Source: Theobroma cacao
Taxonomy: Eukaryota; Streptophyta; Magnoliopsida; Malvales; Malvaceae
Direction: 5' to 3'
NCBI RefSeq assembly: GCF_000208745.1
Contig: NC_030850.1
Coordinates: 7,748,370 to 7,812,369 of the forward strand
DNA length: 64,000 nucleotides
In this document: piece by piece, positions 1 through 13,299 of the stretch
How positions within the stretch are numbered: position 1 is the first letter of the stretch
Layout: each line of letters begins with the position of its first letter
Program-made: the position numbers and the translations under genes
The notes under the pieces: model-generated
The model's database searches: none
What the model saw: the letters and a program-made list of their open reading frames with translations, nothing else
Told to the model about the DNA's origin: nothing

Positions 1-359
1 ACTCTTAATTACTCAAATTAAGACTCTATTTGATTGATTCATTGATACTTCAAAATTTTTGTTTTTGCAAATGATGAAATTGAAAACAAAAAATAAAAAA
101 TAAAAAATAAATTATTCATCTGATCACTTAATTTTAAAAAAATTTTATTTTAGTTACTCAACTTTAAATAAAAACACTTGTAATAAAAATTAATCATTTA
201 AAAATCTTAATTTAAATTTATAAAAATGAATGTAAAAATATAAAATTAAAATAAATATTGTTAAAATATTAATATAAATATGTAAGGGTTATCATGATAA
301 ATAATATTATAAAAAGTAAATATATTTTTATAAAAAAGCAGTTTTGATTTTTGTGGCTT
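1..359. other. AT-rich intergenic sequence, no gene seen
   Basis: This stretch is very AT-rich with many short A and T runs. I see no open frame, repeat boundary or RNA gene in it. Confidence 0.6.
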
Positions 360-840
360 CAACTTGGGTGAACTCTCACAAACTCTTCCTAGAGAGTGAC
401 TCATCCAACGTGATTAAATGGGTGCGTAAATCAAATGAGGTTTCATAGAGAAAGAGAAAAGAGGTTATACAAATTTCCCAACTGTTGGCAAAGGTGAAGG
501 AGTGGGAGATCTCTCATCCTCCACGTTCTGCTAATGGAGAGGTAGATGCCTTTAGCCAAAGGAGGGATAACAAGATTACAAGACTTGTTTTTGGTCAGCA
601 GCCAAGGAGTTCAACAAAATTGCACAGAAGAGTAACCCAGCCGAGGAATCACAGAGACGCAGGTAGATTAGATGAGTGAATCAAGGGGGAATACGATATC
701 TGTAATACTGTTCATGTACGGATAGGCTTCTTTGTTTTGATTTCGCTGGGCATGGACAGGCTATGGTAACTCTGCATTTATTTTTTGCTCAATGCAAAGA
801 GCTACAGGTTTGCAAGAACCTGTTTTCAGTGTTTTGTATA
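360..840 (+). pseudogene. Decayed LINE-type RNase H domain fragment
   Basis: Read on the + strand, the stretch around 390-460 gives a peptide like LESDSSNVIKWVRKSNE and then a stop. From about 485 it gives VKEWEISHPPRSANGEVDAF. Both resemble the C-terminal RNase H-like domain common at the end of plant LINE ORF2 and domesticated 'ribonuclease H protein' copies, which has an E/D-S-D motif and then an H-x-PR-x-N-x-xAD motif. The usual AD dipeptide reads VD here. There are in-frame stops, no upstream reverse transcriptase and no clear poly-A tail. It is therefore a dead 3' fragment. The family assignment comes from motif memory, not a search. Confidence 0.55.
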
Positions 841-1383
841 TCCCACTAATTAATAAAAGTAGATACTTTTCAAATATATATATATTTTTATATATATTTT
901 TAATAAAATTAACCATTTTCAAATATTATAATAAAAGATACTTATCATGAAAGTTATCTTAAAATCTTGACATTAATGTTGACTTAGGATATGAACTTTA
1001 AATGTTAATATTCTTTATTATTGAATAATTATAGTATTAATATTAAATGTTATTATATTTTTTATTTTTAAATTATAATATATTGAAATATTTAATAATA
1101 ATGAGTTTAACCAAATTCCTTAGATATAATGTTAATATTAAAAGACACATGCTTAGACAGGGTCAGGGAAATTAAAGTATCGGAAACGATGCGAAATCAG
1201 GAAACGAAATAAGAGAGATTGGCTAATCGGAGAAAGAAAAATAGTCGGAAAAGGCGCCTCCGCCGCTAAGGCAGACTCTCCACCTCGGAGCCTGAGAGGC
1301 CAGAAAAGGAGACGAGTGAATAACTGAGGGTTAAGGGTTTTTTTTTTGTTTTTGACGTGGATCGAGCAATTAATCAATAATAG
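841..1383. promoter_or_regulatory. AT-rich upstream region and probable promoter/5' UTR of VPS20
   Basis: An AT-rich stretch gives way at about 1150 to a more GC-balanced segment running into the VPS20 start codon. The last ~230 bases are the likely promoter and 5' UTR. No single TATA element stands out. No other gene is visible. Confidence 0.4.
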
Positions 1384-3711
1384 ATGGGGAATTTATTGGT
1401 GAAGAAACCCAAGATCACCGAAGTCGATCGAGCAATTCTCTCCCTCAAGACTCAGAGGCGCAAGCTGGGTCAATACCAACAACAGGTTTCTCTCTCTTTT
1501 TTCTCTTCTCATTTATTTCTTTGTAATTAAATATTACAGTGTTGGGTTTTTTTTTTTTGGTTGAATTTCTGTAATTTTACCTTTAGCTTCATTCTTTTTT
1601 TTTTTTTTAATTTCTCCTCTTTGTTAGCTTGAGGCTGTTATAGAAGCTGAAAAGCAAGCTGCTAGAGACTTGATTCGTGAAAAGAGAAAGGATAGAGCTT
1701 TGTTAGCATTGAAGAAGAAGAAAGCCCAGGAAGAATTATTGAAGCAAGTTGACACGTGGCTTATTAATGTCGAGCAACAAGTAAGTGAAACTGAATTATC
1801 GTAGTATATTTGATAATTGATTTGTTTTCTGAAAATGTAGCTACCTTATTTAAATTCTTTCAATCGATCTCTCACTGTTTAATGCTATATTTTTTTATTA
1901 ATAAATTGTATAATAGTTTGATCAGATATCCACTCAATCTTTTACAATGTCTTTATTTTAGAGCTAGCATCAACATATGGATCTGTTCTGTTGCCTTGCT
2001 TTTGGGTTTTTGTATTACTGTTAAAAAAATGCTGTAGATAGATTAAAACACAGATTTTTGTTTCAGTTGGCAGATATTGAACTAGCAAGCAAGCAAAAAG
2101 CAGTTTTTGAGAGTTTGAAATCAGGTAACAATGCAATTAAGGCAATACAAAGTGAGATCAACCTAGAGGATGTCCAAAAGTTAATGGATGACACCGAAGA
2201 GGCTAAGGCTTATCAAGATGTAAGTGTCATTTCAATTCTTACTTCTCTTGATTCCATTTAAGTCATAATGGGCTTTGCTCTTTTGCTTGATTCCTCACTC
2301 TAAAATGACTTATGTTCCTTGATGGAGATTTCTCTTGTTTGTTCTCTGTCCCACTCTGTTCTGCTTCTTCTTCTTCTTTGTTTGTCTGCAAGTATTTGTC
2401 TGCTTTACATAAAGCTGTTTATCATGCCATCAACTAGTTGCATGTAAATCGGGGCATGCCAAGCTAGGTTTAGGGTTTTGAAGTCTTGAGAACAGAAAAA
2501 TTTAGACTTGCATTACCATGTTGTCACTAAGATGCAGTATTCAAGTCTGCACGGGGTTGCATTACGTACATCTGTCATTTTCAAAATGCTGTTTGTCAAA
2601 TTTTTTCTCTTAGATATGTTTTGGTTTAATATTTTAGATGATATCCCTCTAAATATCGGTGAATGACATTGGTAATCTGAAAAGCCTATAAACATGTAAT
2701 GCTTCTGCTTGTTAAACAATTATGCTATAAATGGAGAATAAGCCATGTGTTATCCTGTTTTGTAAGAATCACTTATATTTTCCTTTTTCTGTGATTATTT
2801 TGTCAATCCGGGTTTTTTGTTATCCATCAAAAGGTATTGCGTTTGTTAATTCTTAACTTGAGCATTTCCTCTTCATTTGGGCTTGCAGCTTCTTCTCTAT
2901 TCATTTTTTTTTTCTAAAAAAGAGCTGCCATATTTGTGATTTTGAAGGAAATCAATGCAATACTGGGAGAGAAATTATCAGCAGAAGATGAAGAGGAGAT
3001 TTTGGCAGAATTTGAGACCTTGGAAACTCAGGTATTTGTTTCAGTTATAAGTGGCATAAAATTGCGTTTGAATGAGTAACAATCTATGGTTTGTTTGAAC
3101 ATTTAGGTGGTGCTCACAGAAGATCTTAATTTTTACAATTAATTAAACAAAACTTATAGGAGTATTAATTCATGAATTTTTCCACAAATATGCAAAAAAT
3201 GGCCCTAGGCTTTGTAATACTAAAATCCTTTAGATCTAGGGGTTAAAAGTCACTATAGTCATTTTATAAGAAATGTATAAATTAACACTAAAACTTTTAT
3301 GACTTGCAACAGTTACCTAACTTATTTTATCATTTTCCTCTCCAATGCTTTTACCCTCTTTGATGTGGGAAGGAAACCAGACAAACATAAGAGAAATTAG
3401 AGAGGGAGGAATAGAGGTGAAATACACCAAAAGGTTGGTCTTCTGGTTTCCAGTGCTGGGAAATAGAGAGAACAATCTGTTCTGTTCATAGATCCTAAAG
3501 TGAAAGTAGTCATTAAAAGTAATACTAGCATTCAAGTTGCGAAAGACCTTAGAAGTAAATATCCTAGCCCTTGAAATAAATCCAATTTCAACCATGCTAT
3601 ACAACTTAAAGAAAATAAACGGAAAAGACATAAATACCCCTTAACGGAACCTACTTGTTTGAAAAATAGAATGAGCAATGTTGTGCTACATTACTTCTAC
3701 AATAGCACGAC

Positions 3712-3744
<33 letters not shown>

Positions 3745-5549
3745 TTATGTAACACATACAATTTTTACTATCGCATCACATCTGAGGTGAAAAAAACTCA
3801 GCTGCAACAATACCTTTTCAGACTAAACCTCTAGTAATTAAATTTTTAGCTTGCCTGCACATTTCTGCTTTATTTGCTGGTGGCATCCAGAACCTGCTAG
3901 ATTGGAAAAGCTGCTCTGGGTATTAAATAAATAGAATGTCTTATACCCTTCATTGGTGGCAACCTGTCTTACAATTCTTCACTTTCTGCATTCTCAAAAT
4001 CATCAAGCAACTTTTTAATTTTCACTTGATGAGTATCTTTATCAGCCTGTACAATTCTTCCAAACAACACATGAATCATACCTAATTCCTTTCATGGATG
4101 CTATGTGAGCTCCTAATTGTCCCTTTGAGGAGTTATTATTACGGCCACTGCATCCATGTTGATAAAAATTATGCCAGACCTCATCTTTGTAGACATTACC
4201 TATATTAAATTGCAGTAAATGTTTTGAACTAATAAGAATTTCATCATCATCTTTTGAGTCCATGAAATCTTGCAAGGATGGGGATGTTTCTCCTCTTCAA
4301 TTTTTATGGACTATGTTTGCAACACTATCATTTTGAAAAAATGCTGTCTTAAACCTTGGGGCTAGTTAAGATTCACTACACAACCAGACCTTAACCTTTA
4401 ATAAATAATAAATCGATTTCTTCTTTTAGAGCTTTATCATGTTTGTCATGTGAATTCCAAAAAGTGATCTTCGTTACTTTTACCCTCTGGTTAGTGTACA
4501 TGACTAGACGTTACAAAAGCTTGTCCAACTTAAACGGCTTGTCCACTGATCTCTAATCCAATTTGACAAAACTTGAATTTATTGACAAGTTAATGCCCCA
4601 AACATTAAAGTGACCCTATTGATGGCGGATGGAAAGAAGCATTTGAAGGATTGAATTTTCTAGGTCTTTTTTTTGTTATTTGTTATATTTTATCAAGTTA
4701 ACTGTAATTTTTATAGTAGTTAGGATATTTTAGAATATTTAGGTTATTCTATATTAATTAGTATAAAAGGGATTGCCAATGCTGTCTTTAGGGGCTGTGG
4801 ACTTCTGTGATATGTATCTTTTTTATTCTCATTTTTGTGCTTACTAATAAATAAAGAGTAGGATGGCTTTTGCTTTATATAAATTTTTCTCTTTCCCTTT
4901 GGCCCATTTGAGTTTTGTTTATATCATGATAGTTTTCTGATTATTGCTCAGAGATAAATTTAGTATGAGATTATATGTTGAACCATGAGACCTTATGTCT
5001 TTGGTTATGTTAAGCTTGGCTTATTTCTTCCTTTTGATTTGATTATTTATGTAAAAGAAGGGATTTTTTGGTGGTTTATAAGCATGTGAACGCCATTTGT
5101 TTAATGCGTCATTCGGGATTTAATTTTGTTTCATAGCATATGACATTGTACCCTCAACCATCTTTCTGAATGTCAAACTGTATCTTTGGTTTAGATGGCT
5201 GTTCAACATATGCCGGAAGTGCCTACCACAGCACCATCTGAAGAACAAAATTTGGATCTTCCTAATGTGCCAACCAAGAAACCAGTTGCTTCCAATGCTG
5301 CTAGAGATGATGATGAAATTGCTTCAGCTGAAGTTTCCACCAAAAGAAGAGGTTTCTGCCTCTCTCTCTCTTTCTTTCTACACATTCATGCACCGACACA
5401 AGCACTCTCTTTCACTCTCTCACACTCACTTCCAAAGTGCCCATGCTTTCACACACATCACACATGCATGCACTCCCTACTTGATTGAGACTTTCAAACG
5501 CCTGACAGTTTTTGAAAATGCAGTTATGGAGGAACCATTGCCTGCATGA
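1384..5549 (+). CDS. VPS20: Vacuolar protein sorting-associated protein 20 (ESCRT-III subunit, CHMP6 homologue)
   Basis: I assembled six exons: 1384-1485, 1628-1780, 2067-2219, 2948-3031, 5195-5351 and 5524-5549. They join in frame to 224 residues, close to the plant VPS20 length of about 220. The protein starts [20 protein letters not shown]; Gly2 fits the N-myristoylation signal known for VPS20/CHMP6. Basic, lysine-rich helices (residues ~10-90) are followed by the acidic Snf7-type C-terminal half ([21 protein letters not shown]) and a short MEEPLPA tail, the pattern of ESCRT-III subunits. VPS20 is known to link ESCRT-II to SNF7 polymerisation at endosomes for multivesicular body formation. 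Intron 4 is about 2.2 kb and holds a (CA)n tract and an unidentified antisense coding-like remnant. The last exon encodes only eight residues plus stop; its placement rests on the acceptor at 5521-5523 and the match to the family C-terminus. Confidence 0.93.
3712..3740. repeat. (CA)n microsatellite in VPS20 intron 4
   Basis: A run of about 14 CA dinucleotides in the large intron. It is simple sequence, likely polymorphic. Confidence 0.95.
3960..4275 (-). pseudogene. Unidentified coding-like remnant, antisense in VPS20 intron 4
   Basis: On the minus strand, 4275-4042 is open and gives 77 residues beginning [20 protein letters not shown]. In a shifted frame, the continuation to about 3970 reads [18 protein letters not shown], then a lysine- and acid-rich tail ending in a stop. 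Two adjoining frames that both look protein-like, separated by a shift, suggest a broken coding sequence, possibly from an old transposon or gene fragment. I do not recognise the family. Confidence 0.3.
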
Positions 5550-8025
5550 TTAAGAAAACGATGTGGCTGTTTCATGAGCAGCCTGCCATTATTAATGAAC
5601 AGCTCCCAGCTGCCTGATTCACGTCTTTTCATTTGGTTCTTTCTATAATTGTCTATGTGATGGGTTGAGTTTGGTGGTAAATTATTTCCATGTCAGTTTG
5701 TACAGATCTGTATAAATACCTGTTTGATCATATAATGCTTATTGAAATTGCTTATTTTCTGCCCATGTAAATCTTTAGTGTAGTGCTCGCCATGAGTCCT
5801 GCTCACAGATGGCACATTAATTTCTTGGATGCACTGAATGTGCTTCATCTATCTGGATAAGGTTTGAACTGTTAAGCTAGTGTAAATGCCACATTGCATC
5901 GTTCACGTATAAGCGTGGGAAGTGGACGCCCTATCACAGGGAACTCCTTGCTGACAAGAATTTCTCATTTCTGGATGCTGTTAACAGCATTTTCCTGTTC
6001 ATATATTATTAATGAGTAGTGATTAGATTCTACTGGTGTAATAATTGCTCCAAATTACTTCTATTCTTTGGTGCTATTCCGCAAAGTTATTCATTGACAA
6101 AATGAATCCTGGAATTTAATAATATATGAAAGATCATATACGGGTTGCGGTCAGGTATTGGATCCTTGACTTTCACAATTAAAATCGGGTTGGTTTGGGC
6201 ATGCCTTGTGGGTCGGGTCGGTTTTGGCCACTTCTGTCATTGCTCATTAGCCTTTGCCAAATTTAATAGTAGACGCATTACAATTCCACAAACGTAAATA
6301 GCAGGACTTGGTCGGAGGTCAACGGTCATTTTCTTCCAATATGCACGTTTAAAAAGAATTATGTCACTAACGCTAGACGGGACACTAGCCTGCCTCCAAT
6401 CAAGTGTTTGTCAGATTATCAAATAGTACCATGCTTCTTCATAAATAATAATGCTTCATGACTTGGTCTTCTCTTTTCTTTTTTTACCAAATACAAAATA
6501 TTTGTTAGGTATTATCCCAGTTATATGTTGGGCATTAGAAGATTTTTTTTTAAATTATCATAATTAATAAAAACTTTAAAGAATATATATAATATGTATT
6601 TATTATTGAATTAAAATATTCAGATGTAACTTGCAGGGGCTAGTAATTTTCCAATGTGTAGAAATGGACAGATTGGGGATTGTTGGCAGGTTAGACTGTT
6701 TTGGAACATCTTGGGTTTAGTCAAAGTAAAGTTAAGACTACTACCCATAATAAAATAATTTAAAATTCTTTAAGAGGATAAGATTATGTTTTGGATGAAT
6801 TCTAACGAGTAATTTCCATTTATTGAATTTGAGTTTAATTTATCAATGTTTGTATGTAATATATATATATATATTATATATTATATATATAGTTTAATTA
6901 AAGCAGGAAAGAGAAATGAAATCAACGTCATGTTTCAATTCAAATAGTCAATTTTGCTGCTGTCACACACATATAATACCAAACATTGGAAACGTGGTGG
7001 CATTTGAAGCCAATAAACATTATGGCCTTGACCCAAACTTACGTTAGCTTTGATCAAGAAATTTTCAAACATTAAGTTGCTCTAAATATAAGGAATTAGA
7101 GCTTAGAATATATCGCTCCTTATGTAACATTCAAACATGCAACGACAAAATCAAGAAGTTAATTGGTGATGACAGTCAATTTTTTTTTTAAATTTAAGAT
7201 ATATATAATATGATTATTTTTGTAATTATTTTATAATTATTTTATAAAAATTTAAATTTGTAACTGCAGCATGGTATTTAAATTCATAATTACTGAGGAA
7301 ATTCTATTTAATTTTTGGTGCAAAAATTTAATGTTCAATTTTTAATTTTCCATCTTCTCATGGAAAACGCACCAAGCTTGTATAGCATGGTCCACCAACC
7401 AATGAGAATTTATAGATGTTCCGCAGAGTCAACAATAATTGGACCGGGAACAGTGCGAGAATATTGTGAGAGTGTCTTTGGCACTTGTAGGGGCTTCGGC
7501 TTCTACTTTAAGCTAAAAAATTCAACATTAGTTGGCTGACTGGCAACGGCCCAACAGGGCTTCAGATTCAGAGTGGTACCCTCAAGTTGAGCTAGCCTTA
7601 TTCCTTCTCTCCGGTCTCCCCATTTCTTCTTCTCATTTATCGTTTTGTCCTGCTCTCGGGCTCTCATCATTCATTTTCTTGATGATCGAAAAAAAAAATG
7701 CAAAAGGTGCTTTCAACTTTTGATTTTTTAGTAGTGGCGACGACTTGAGAACTCACCCTAGTCAAACGTTTTATCATCCATCTCCTTTCTGTGAGCAGCT
7801 CAGCTATTTTTTTTCTTTTTATCTAACTTACGTTATCGATGCAAAGAATAGTAGATTCTTAGGGGGAAAAAAAAAAAACCAACCAACCCCAATTTAATTT
7901 GGGGAAGTTTATGAAAACCCAATTCAATATCCGTCTCCAGCTTGTTCGGCCAATAATTGTAGAGTGAGGAGAAATCACAAACCCATTCTTTTTGAAGGCC
8001 TGATTTGAAGCAGAAAGAATCTTGG
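5550..8025. other. 3' flank of VPS20 and intergenic region up to the F-box gene
   Basis: The first few hundred bases are probably the VPS20 3' UTR. The rest is AT-rich, with a (TA)n stretch around 6860-6890. A less AT-rich part from about 7400 is likely the F-box gene promoter and leader. Short open frames at 7315-7723 have no recognisable content. Confidence 0.45.
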
Positions 8026-8141
8026 GTAACATGATGGCTCTGAATTCTGATTTTGTTGTTAATTTTTCTGCTAATTGTTTGTTATTTATTTATTTATAGA
8101 CTCAGAAGTACTGTTTTTTTTCCATAAATATTCATTTGTAG
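8026..8141 (+). other. Probable 5' UTR intron of the F-box gene
   Basis: A plausible donor (CTTGG then GTAAC) at 8026 and a T-rich acceptor ending TTTGTAG at 8141 lie just before the start codon at 8195. A leader intron would explain the T-rich stretch. This rests on splice-site appearance only. Confidence 0.4.
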
Positions 8142-8194
8142 CTCAGTTCGGAAAAATTCTTGATAATCCAAGATCAAATAAGTGAGATACTACT

Positions 8195-10060
8195 ATGTTA
8201 CCTGAAACTTGTGGTTCTAGTTTGTTTCTTGCTTTACCTGATGATGTATTTGCCATGATATCTCGGTCCCTTTTGCCAAGGGACATATGTAATCTCAGTG
8301 TATGTTGCAAAAGTCTATGTGCACTTGTAGCCTCTGAAAAGATTTGGCTCAGTCAATGTGATGAGGTTGGGATCGTGCCCACAAGGGACCTTGTGGAGTG
8401 GAGGGAAGGTGTATCATCATATAAGGCGCTTTGTCGCTTCCTTGTTAGTGTAAAGCCATTAATTGGGATTTGGGTTCACCAGAATCCTGAGCTTGGCAAT
8501 GTAGTCTATGTAATGCCTGGTTTTGTTTCTGTTGTTGGATGTCGAATAATTCCACAAGAGCTTGGTCCCTTAGGAATTGATGATGGCCCCATTCTATGGG
8601 CACCGGTGTTTGAAATTATTGGGGATTTTGATGGTTCCACCACATTTTTTCTGCATGGTAGGGAGAAAGGATGTGACTTTTTTTATCCTGGTTCTGTGAA
8701 ATATGTTGAAAGGAATTGCAATGTGCTATTGCTTGAGGTTGAGCCTAGGGAAACGAGGAATGGATGTAAGTTGTTCCCTAGTAAGAGCATTGTTCACCAT
8801 TCCAATGAGGAGATTTCGAGAAAGGTTAGTAGATCAAATAGTGATTTATCAAGGTCACAGAGGGTGTTAGGACAGAGTGGGACCATGGTTCCTTTTTCCC
8901 GGTTGGCTTTTGTTGACAGAAGAAAGTTGCTTGAGACTGTCACCAGCCAAGTTCGTCAAAAAGTTCCTTATTCTGTAAGTGGGCCACTATTTCCTCGATT
9001 GAGGGACGATGTGGAGAAATTTCAAAATGATTTGGTGGTTTTGTCGCAACGAAGATTACTGCTTCTGCAAATGTATAGGTCTGGCTGTGATCATGATTGC
9101 ACAGATTTGAAGCCGAGTACTGAGATGCCTGCTGATCCTACTCAGTTGGAACTCAATGACATCAGAAAGAGCCTTGACCGTTCTAGTTCTTGTTCTAATT
9201 CATTGAATGGAGATGATGGTCAGATGCGCGGCAACAATAGGAAAAGTATAGGTGGGTACTTCAGAGCTAGCATTAAACAAATTCTTCGGAAGTCTAGTTC
9301 CGTCAATGGTGGTCGAGCAATTTCAAAATGTAATTCTTCTAGTAGTGAGAATAGGCATGCTCAACTTCATGAATTTCTTAAGTCAGGGGATACTATAGGG
9401 CTGACATTACATGCCTCTACAGTGAGGTTATCATCGTATCGAGCTTGGCCAAATATGCATGATACACGGTTTGCTCTTTACAAGCTGCCCATGCGGGTAC
9501 CAAGGGAAGATCAAGAGTATGCTGGTTTATGGGGAGGAACATTTGGTTGGCCTCCTGGAAGGCCTACTGAAGACAAGCCTGGAAAAGCTCTGTTCTTTCT
9601 TTTGCTCTCCTATGAAGAGACAGAGGGAAAACGGCTTCTCATTGCAACTAAAATATTGGAAGGCACCCACTATGTTCTGCACCCAAATGGTTCTGCAATG
9701 TTCATAGTGAATGTTGATGAGCCTTCACTGGATCCATTTCCTTGGGATAATGATGCAGATTCACATCCTGTGAATGTGAAGCATGCGTTTATGGGAGAGG
9801 GTATTGCAAATGGATATGGTTTTAGATATCCTGGCTCAAAGCCTGGCACACTTTTTATTATTCAAAATGGTCTTCTTGCCTTCATTTGGAAGGAATCAAG
9901 GCCTGTCTTGACACTGCAAAGGCTCAACTTGCAAGAGCTTTTGAAGAAAGGTGAGCGGGTGCCTGCTCTACCTCCAATTGCCAACTTTTCATATTTGACC
10001 AAGTCCTACTCAAATGTGTTTGCTGGATTCTCAAACACCTCAACTGTTCATCGTCAGTAA
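8195..10060 (+). CDS. F-box family protein (At5g39450-like)
   Basis: An uninterrupted 621-residue reading frame starts at the first ATG after the probable leader intron. Residues ~13-55 form an F-box: [20 protein letters not shown], then the conserved CCKSL and the W of EKIW. F-box proteins bind SKP1 and bring substrates to SCF ubiquitin ligases. The rest has no Kelch or LRR repeats. It has a conserved plant-specific body with a charged, serine-rich linker (about residues 200-390) and a C-terminal region rich in W/G/P motifs ([16 protein letters not shown]). I recognise the overall protein as like Arabidopsis At5g39450, whose substrate I do not know. The gene is intact, with no frameshift or premature stop. 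Confidence 0.9.
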   Translation: MLPETCGSSLFLALPDDVFAMISRSLLPRDICNLSVCCKSLCALVASEKIWLSQCDEVGIVPTRDLVEWREGVSSYKALCRFLVSVKPLIGIWVHQNPELGNVVYVMPGFVSVVGCRIIPQELGPLGIDDGPILWAPVFEIIGDFDGSTTFFLHGREKGCDFFYPGSVKYVERNCNVLLLEVEPRETRNGCKLFPSKSIVHHSNEEISRKVSRSNSDLSRSQRVLGQSGTMVPFSRLAFVDRRKLLETVTSQVRQKVPYSVSGPLFPRLRDDVEKFQNDLVVLSQRRLLLLQMYRSGCDHDCTDLKPSTEMPADPTQLELNDIRKSLDRSSSCSNSLNGDDGQMRGNNRKSIGGYFRASIKQILRKSSSVNGGRAISKCNSSSSENRHAQLHEFLKSGDTIGLTLHASTVRLSSYRAWPNMHDTRFALYKLPMRVPREDQEYAGLWGGTFGWPPGRPTEDKPGKALFFLLLSYEETEGKRLLIATKILEGTHYVLHPNGSAMFIVNVDEPSLDPFPWDNDADSHPVNVKHAFMGEGIANGYGFRYPGSKPGTLFIIQNGLLAFIWKESRPVLTLQRLNLQELLKKGERVPALPPIANFSYLTKSYSNVFAGFSNTSTVHRQ

Positions 10061-13000
10061 GGTTTGTGTTATGTCCTCTTGAGGAATGTTTTAATTGCTC
10101 TTTATTTACCCCCCTTAGATATTTAATGTTGCCATGTGTTTGCTCTATTTATCACAGTCATGCTATACTTGATGCATCAACTAGGAAATTCATTTTTGGT
10201 TATTTGGCATGACAATAACAACATGTAGTGAGTGTTTTTTTTTTTTTTTGGTGGGGTGAGGGGTGGGTTGAGTGGGAGGGCTAAATAAGCAACTCAACTA
10301 ACATTGTCTTATGTAAATACCATAAGTTTCCAGATGCTATTTACTTTTCAATAATTGCTATCAGTTTTTCAATTGCATGCCTACAATTGTTTCCAGTTTT
10401 TCTCACTTTCTGAGTATCTCAAAATAATTGTGGTGTGCCGACCTAGGCCCTTTTAGAGTTTGTCTTGTTTATTTGGAGAAATATAATCAATTAATTGCCT
10501 AATGAGGTGATAGTGAACTGTTCAGTTGATAACCAATATGATCATGCTATTTATATAGTTGTAACCCCTCGCCAAAGCCTAGACTTTCTCTTGATTTGTG
10601 TATCATATGATTTGCATTGTTATTTTACCATGTTTTGACTAAATTTCTTCTTAGGACTTAAGTGGATTAAGTATGGCTTCATAGGTAGTTTATGAATATA
10701 ACCTGGCTTTTTCTTTGGAAATTTTTGAGAATAATGATTCATTAACTGTTAAAATCCTCTTTTTCCTCAAAACAAGCACCATGTTGCTTCAGCTCTGCAG
10801 TCTTTCTGTTTGCGTTTGTTTCTCACTTTACTTGGAATGTAATAGGTTTATATGCTGTAGTTTTGTAGGTGCAGAATCTACATTTTATATCCAACTTCCT
10901 GTCATTCTCATATATTCATATATTGTGTAGTATATGCAAGGGAAAAAACAAAGAGAAAAAGTCCTTGATATTGTCCAGGCCAGATAAGAAGATTTTACTA
11001 AGTACAAGTTTTGTGAACCTCTAAAATGAGTACAACAGCTTTGTTTTATAAAAGTTACCTCCCTTCTCTTTGAAGTATGGGCTGCATCCTGGTTTAATGT
11101 TAAGAGATGCTAGTTTTAATGTAATTAGAGTTGCTTTCTTGTTGAATGCTTTGCAAATAATCCTCTGAGGCTGCTCCCATGTTTTTGTTTGGCAGGCAAA
11201 AGCATATTTAGGGCACCAATGGGCATTGGAATAAATTGCAAATATTCAAGCTTTGTTGCTATGCCTTTGCTTTGATTTCATCATATAGAGCTGGGCGCTA
11301 GTTTGCTGCTACTAACAATTCAAGAGTCTCAGATTTCAGTTTGTTTCCGAAGTGATGTAAATACTATTTCTCTGAAACAGCATGAAGGTTATCTCATTGT
11401 GTTGGGTAAAACGGATTGTCAGGATGTTGATTATTCTTGTGCTACAGGTAAAGGTGTTGTGGTTAAAAGCAGATAATGAAGTGTGGTAGTCTACTAGAGA
11501 GAGATACCATATTCCAAACATATGGCATAAGTTTTCCACATTAATTTTTGAAACAGTGCTTGGTTTTATGGTGGTAACCTTTTCTCTTTGGACCTTTGGT
11601 TTATACAATTATACCCCCTGAATTGCAGTTCTTCATATCTTGTTTGAACCCTCATTTGGGATTGAAGGTACATCTCCTGTTCCCTCTCCTCTCTCTCTCT
11701 CCGGGTACCTCCTTTGAGAAAGGACAACCCGTTGAAGTTTCTTGTTGTGTAGATTGGAGGAAACGAAATGAAATGGTATGGTGGGTTTTGATCAATGGCG
11801 TAAATCATCCAAGGCAGCTACCTTTTATAGGATTATACCTGGATATTGGACCAATTTTGCCAAGCTGAACTGGCGACAAGAGGGAGAGAAAACAGATGCT
11901 ATATGTGTGTATGTAATAACAGCATAGAACTCTACATTCTTTACCTTTGCAATTCTACTTGTGAATTTTATCCAACCGTGATTACAAGGCTTATGTTCAT
12001 GCAGACGCAGGTTCCATAAGGAAGCTACCGTCAAACACTTGCATAAGCAAAACCATTTGGTTTCGTCAGCTTATTTTTCATGGTTAAACGCAAAACCTTT
12101 TGATGCTTGTAGATTGTTTGGCATTTGCATTAGACTTAGGACACTTGTATTTAGAAAAATAATTTTATTATAAAACTAAGGAATTGATTGGACGCATACA
12201 CACGTCTCCTCAATGGACATTTAACATTACATTTAATACAAATATTAACAATGATGAAATTACCGATAGAATTATCATTTTATTATAACATTAAAGATAT
12301 AAAGATAAATAAATTACTTTTAAAATTATATTGTGATATATGTGTCAAATTTAGAAACCACGAGTATTATATATTTTTTATAGTTTTTAATGACACCATT
12401 ATAATATTAATAACAACTAAAAGTGTCCGTTAGATGCATTAGCAATTCATTGATTAAAATATGTTTAATGTGATACATAAATTTTCATTTGATCAATCAA
12501 TATGTATATATATATATATATTATTTGATTGGTTAAAACTCACGTTAATATATTTTGTTAATAATGTTACATATTGAAGTAAATTAATACACGAAATTAA
12601 ATTTTGAATAATACGTTAAATTTTTTGAATATAAGTATAACATTAGATTTTTTTTAAAGTATAAAGATTAAATAGGACATTATCATTTTTTAGTAAATTA
12701 ATATTGTGTTAATAAAAAAATCTTAATCTAAAATGATTGTAAATCGTAGAGTGATTTTTAATTATTTTATTTTAGTGTATATATGTCTAATAATCTCAAA
12801 ATAAAATTTGAAATTAAGTATTCAAATATGTGTTCGCTCCATTTGATATTACAGAGATTAAAACAAATTAATTTTAATATATTTTAAATTAAAATTCCAA
12901 CAATGTTTAATGTCAAAAAGTAAAAAAAAAAAAAATTTGAACATAACAAAAAAACATAAGTTTAAAATATCTAAAAAGAATGAAGAAAATTAGTACAACG

Positions 13001-13299
13001 AAAGACTAATTCTTGTTTATCTCAAGATTTTCTTTTATAATTGTCTCAACATTAACTACTAACCATACTACAGGCTACAGCCACCAGGCAATTACCACTA
13101 ACCTTTAAAAAATTGCGTAGACTTTTATAAAATAGTGCTGAGCTGAAGCAAAAGCCACAGTTGGCTGCTGAGCTTCAACCACATCGTCCATTGTATTATA
13201 ACATTTGCCAGTTGCCACCATGGAAATGGACTGAGATTAGCACTCCTTATGTATTCCACCATCTAACAACAAGAAGAAGCAGTTCAAAAGAAAGAATTC
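10061..13299. other. Intergenic region between the F-box gene and farnesylcysteine lyase
   Basis: The first part is probably the 3' UTR of the F-box gene. There is a poly-T run at about 10237 followed by a G-rich patch, a CT-rich patch near 11690-11700, and a very AT-rich block at 12130-13060 with a (TA)n tract near 12505-12522. Short open frames at 11336-12034 overlap on both strands and carry no known motif. The last ~200 bases are the likely promoter of the next gene. Confidence 0.45.

Noticed and set aside
1153..1377. 74-residue minus-strand open frame over the VPS20 leader
   Set aside because: It is the complement of a leader with low-complexity runs, has no family motif, and sits where the VPS20 5' UTR should be.
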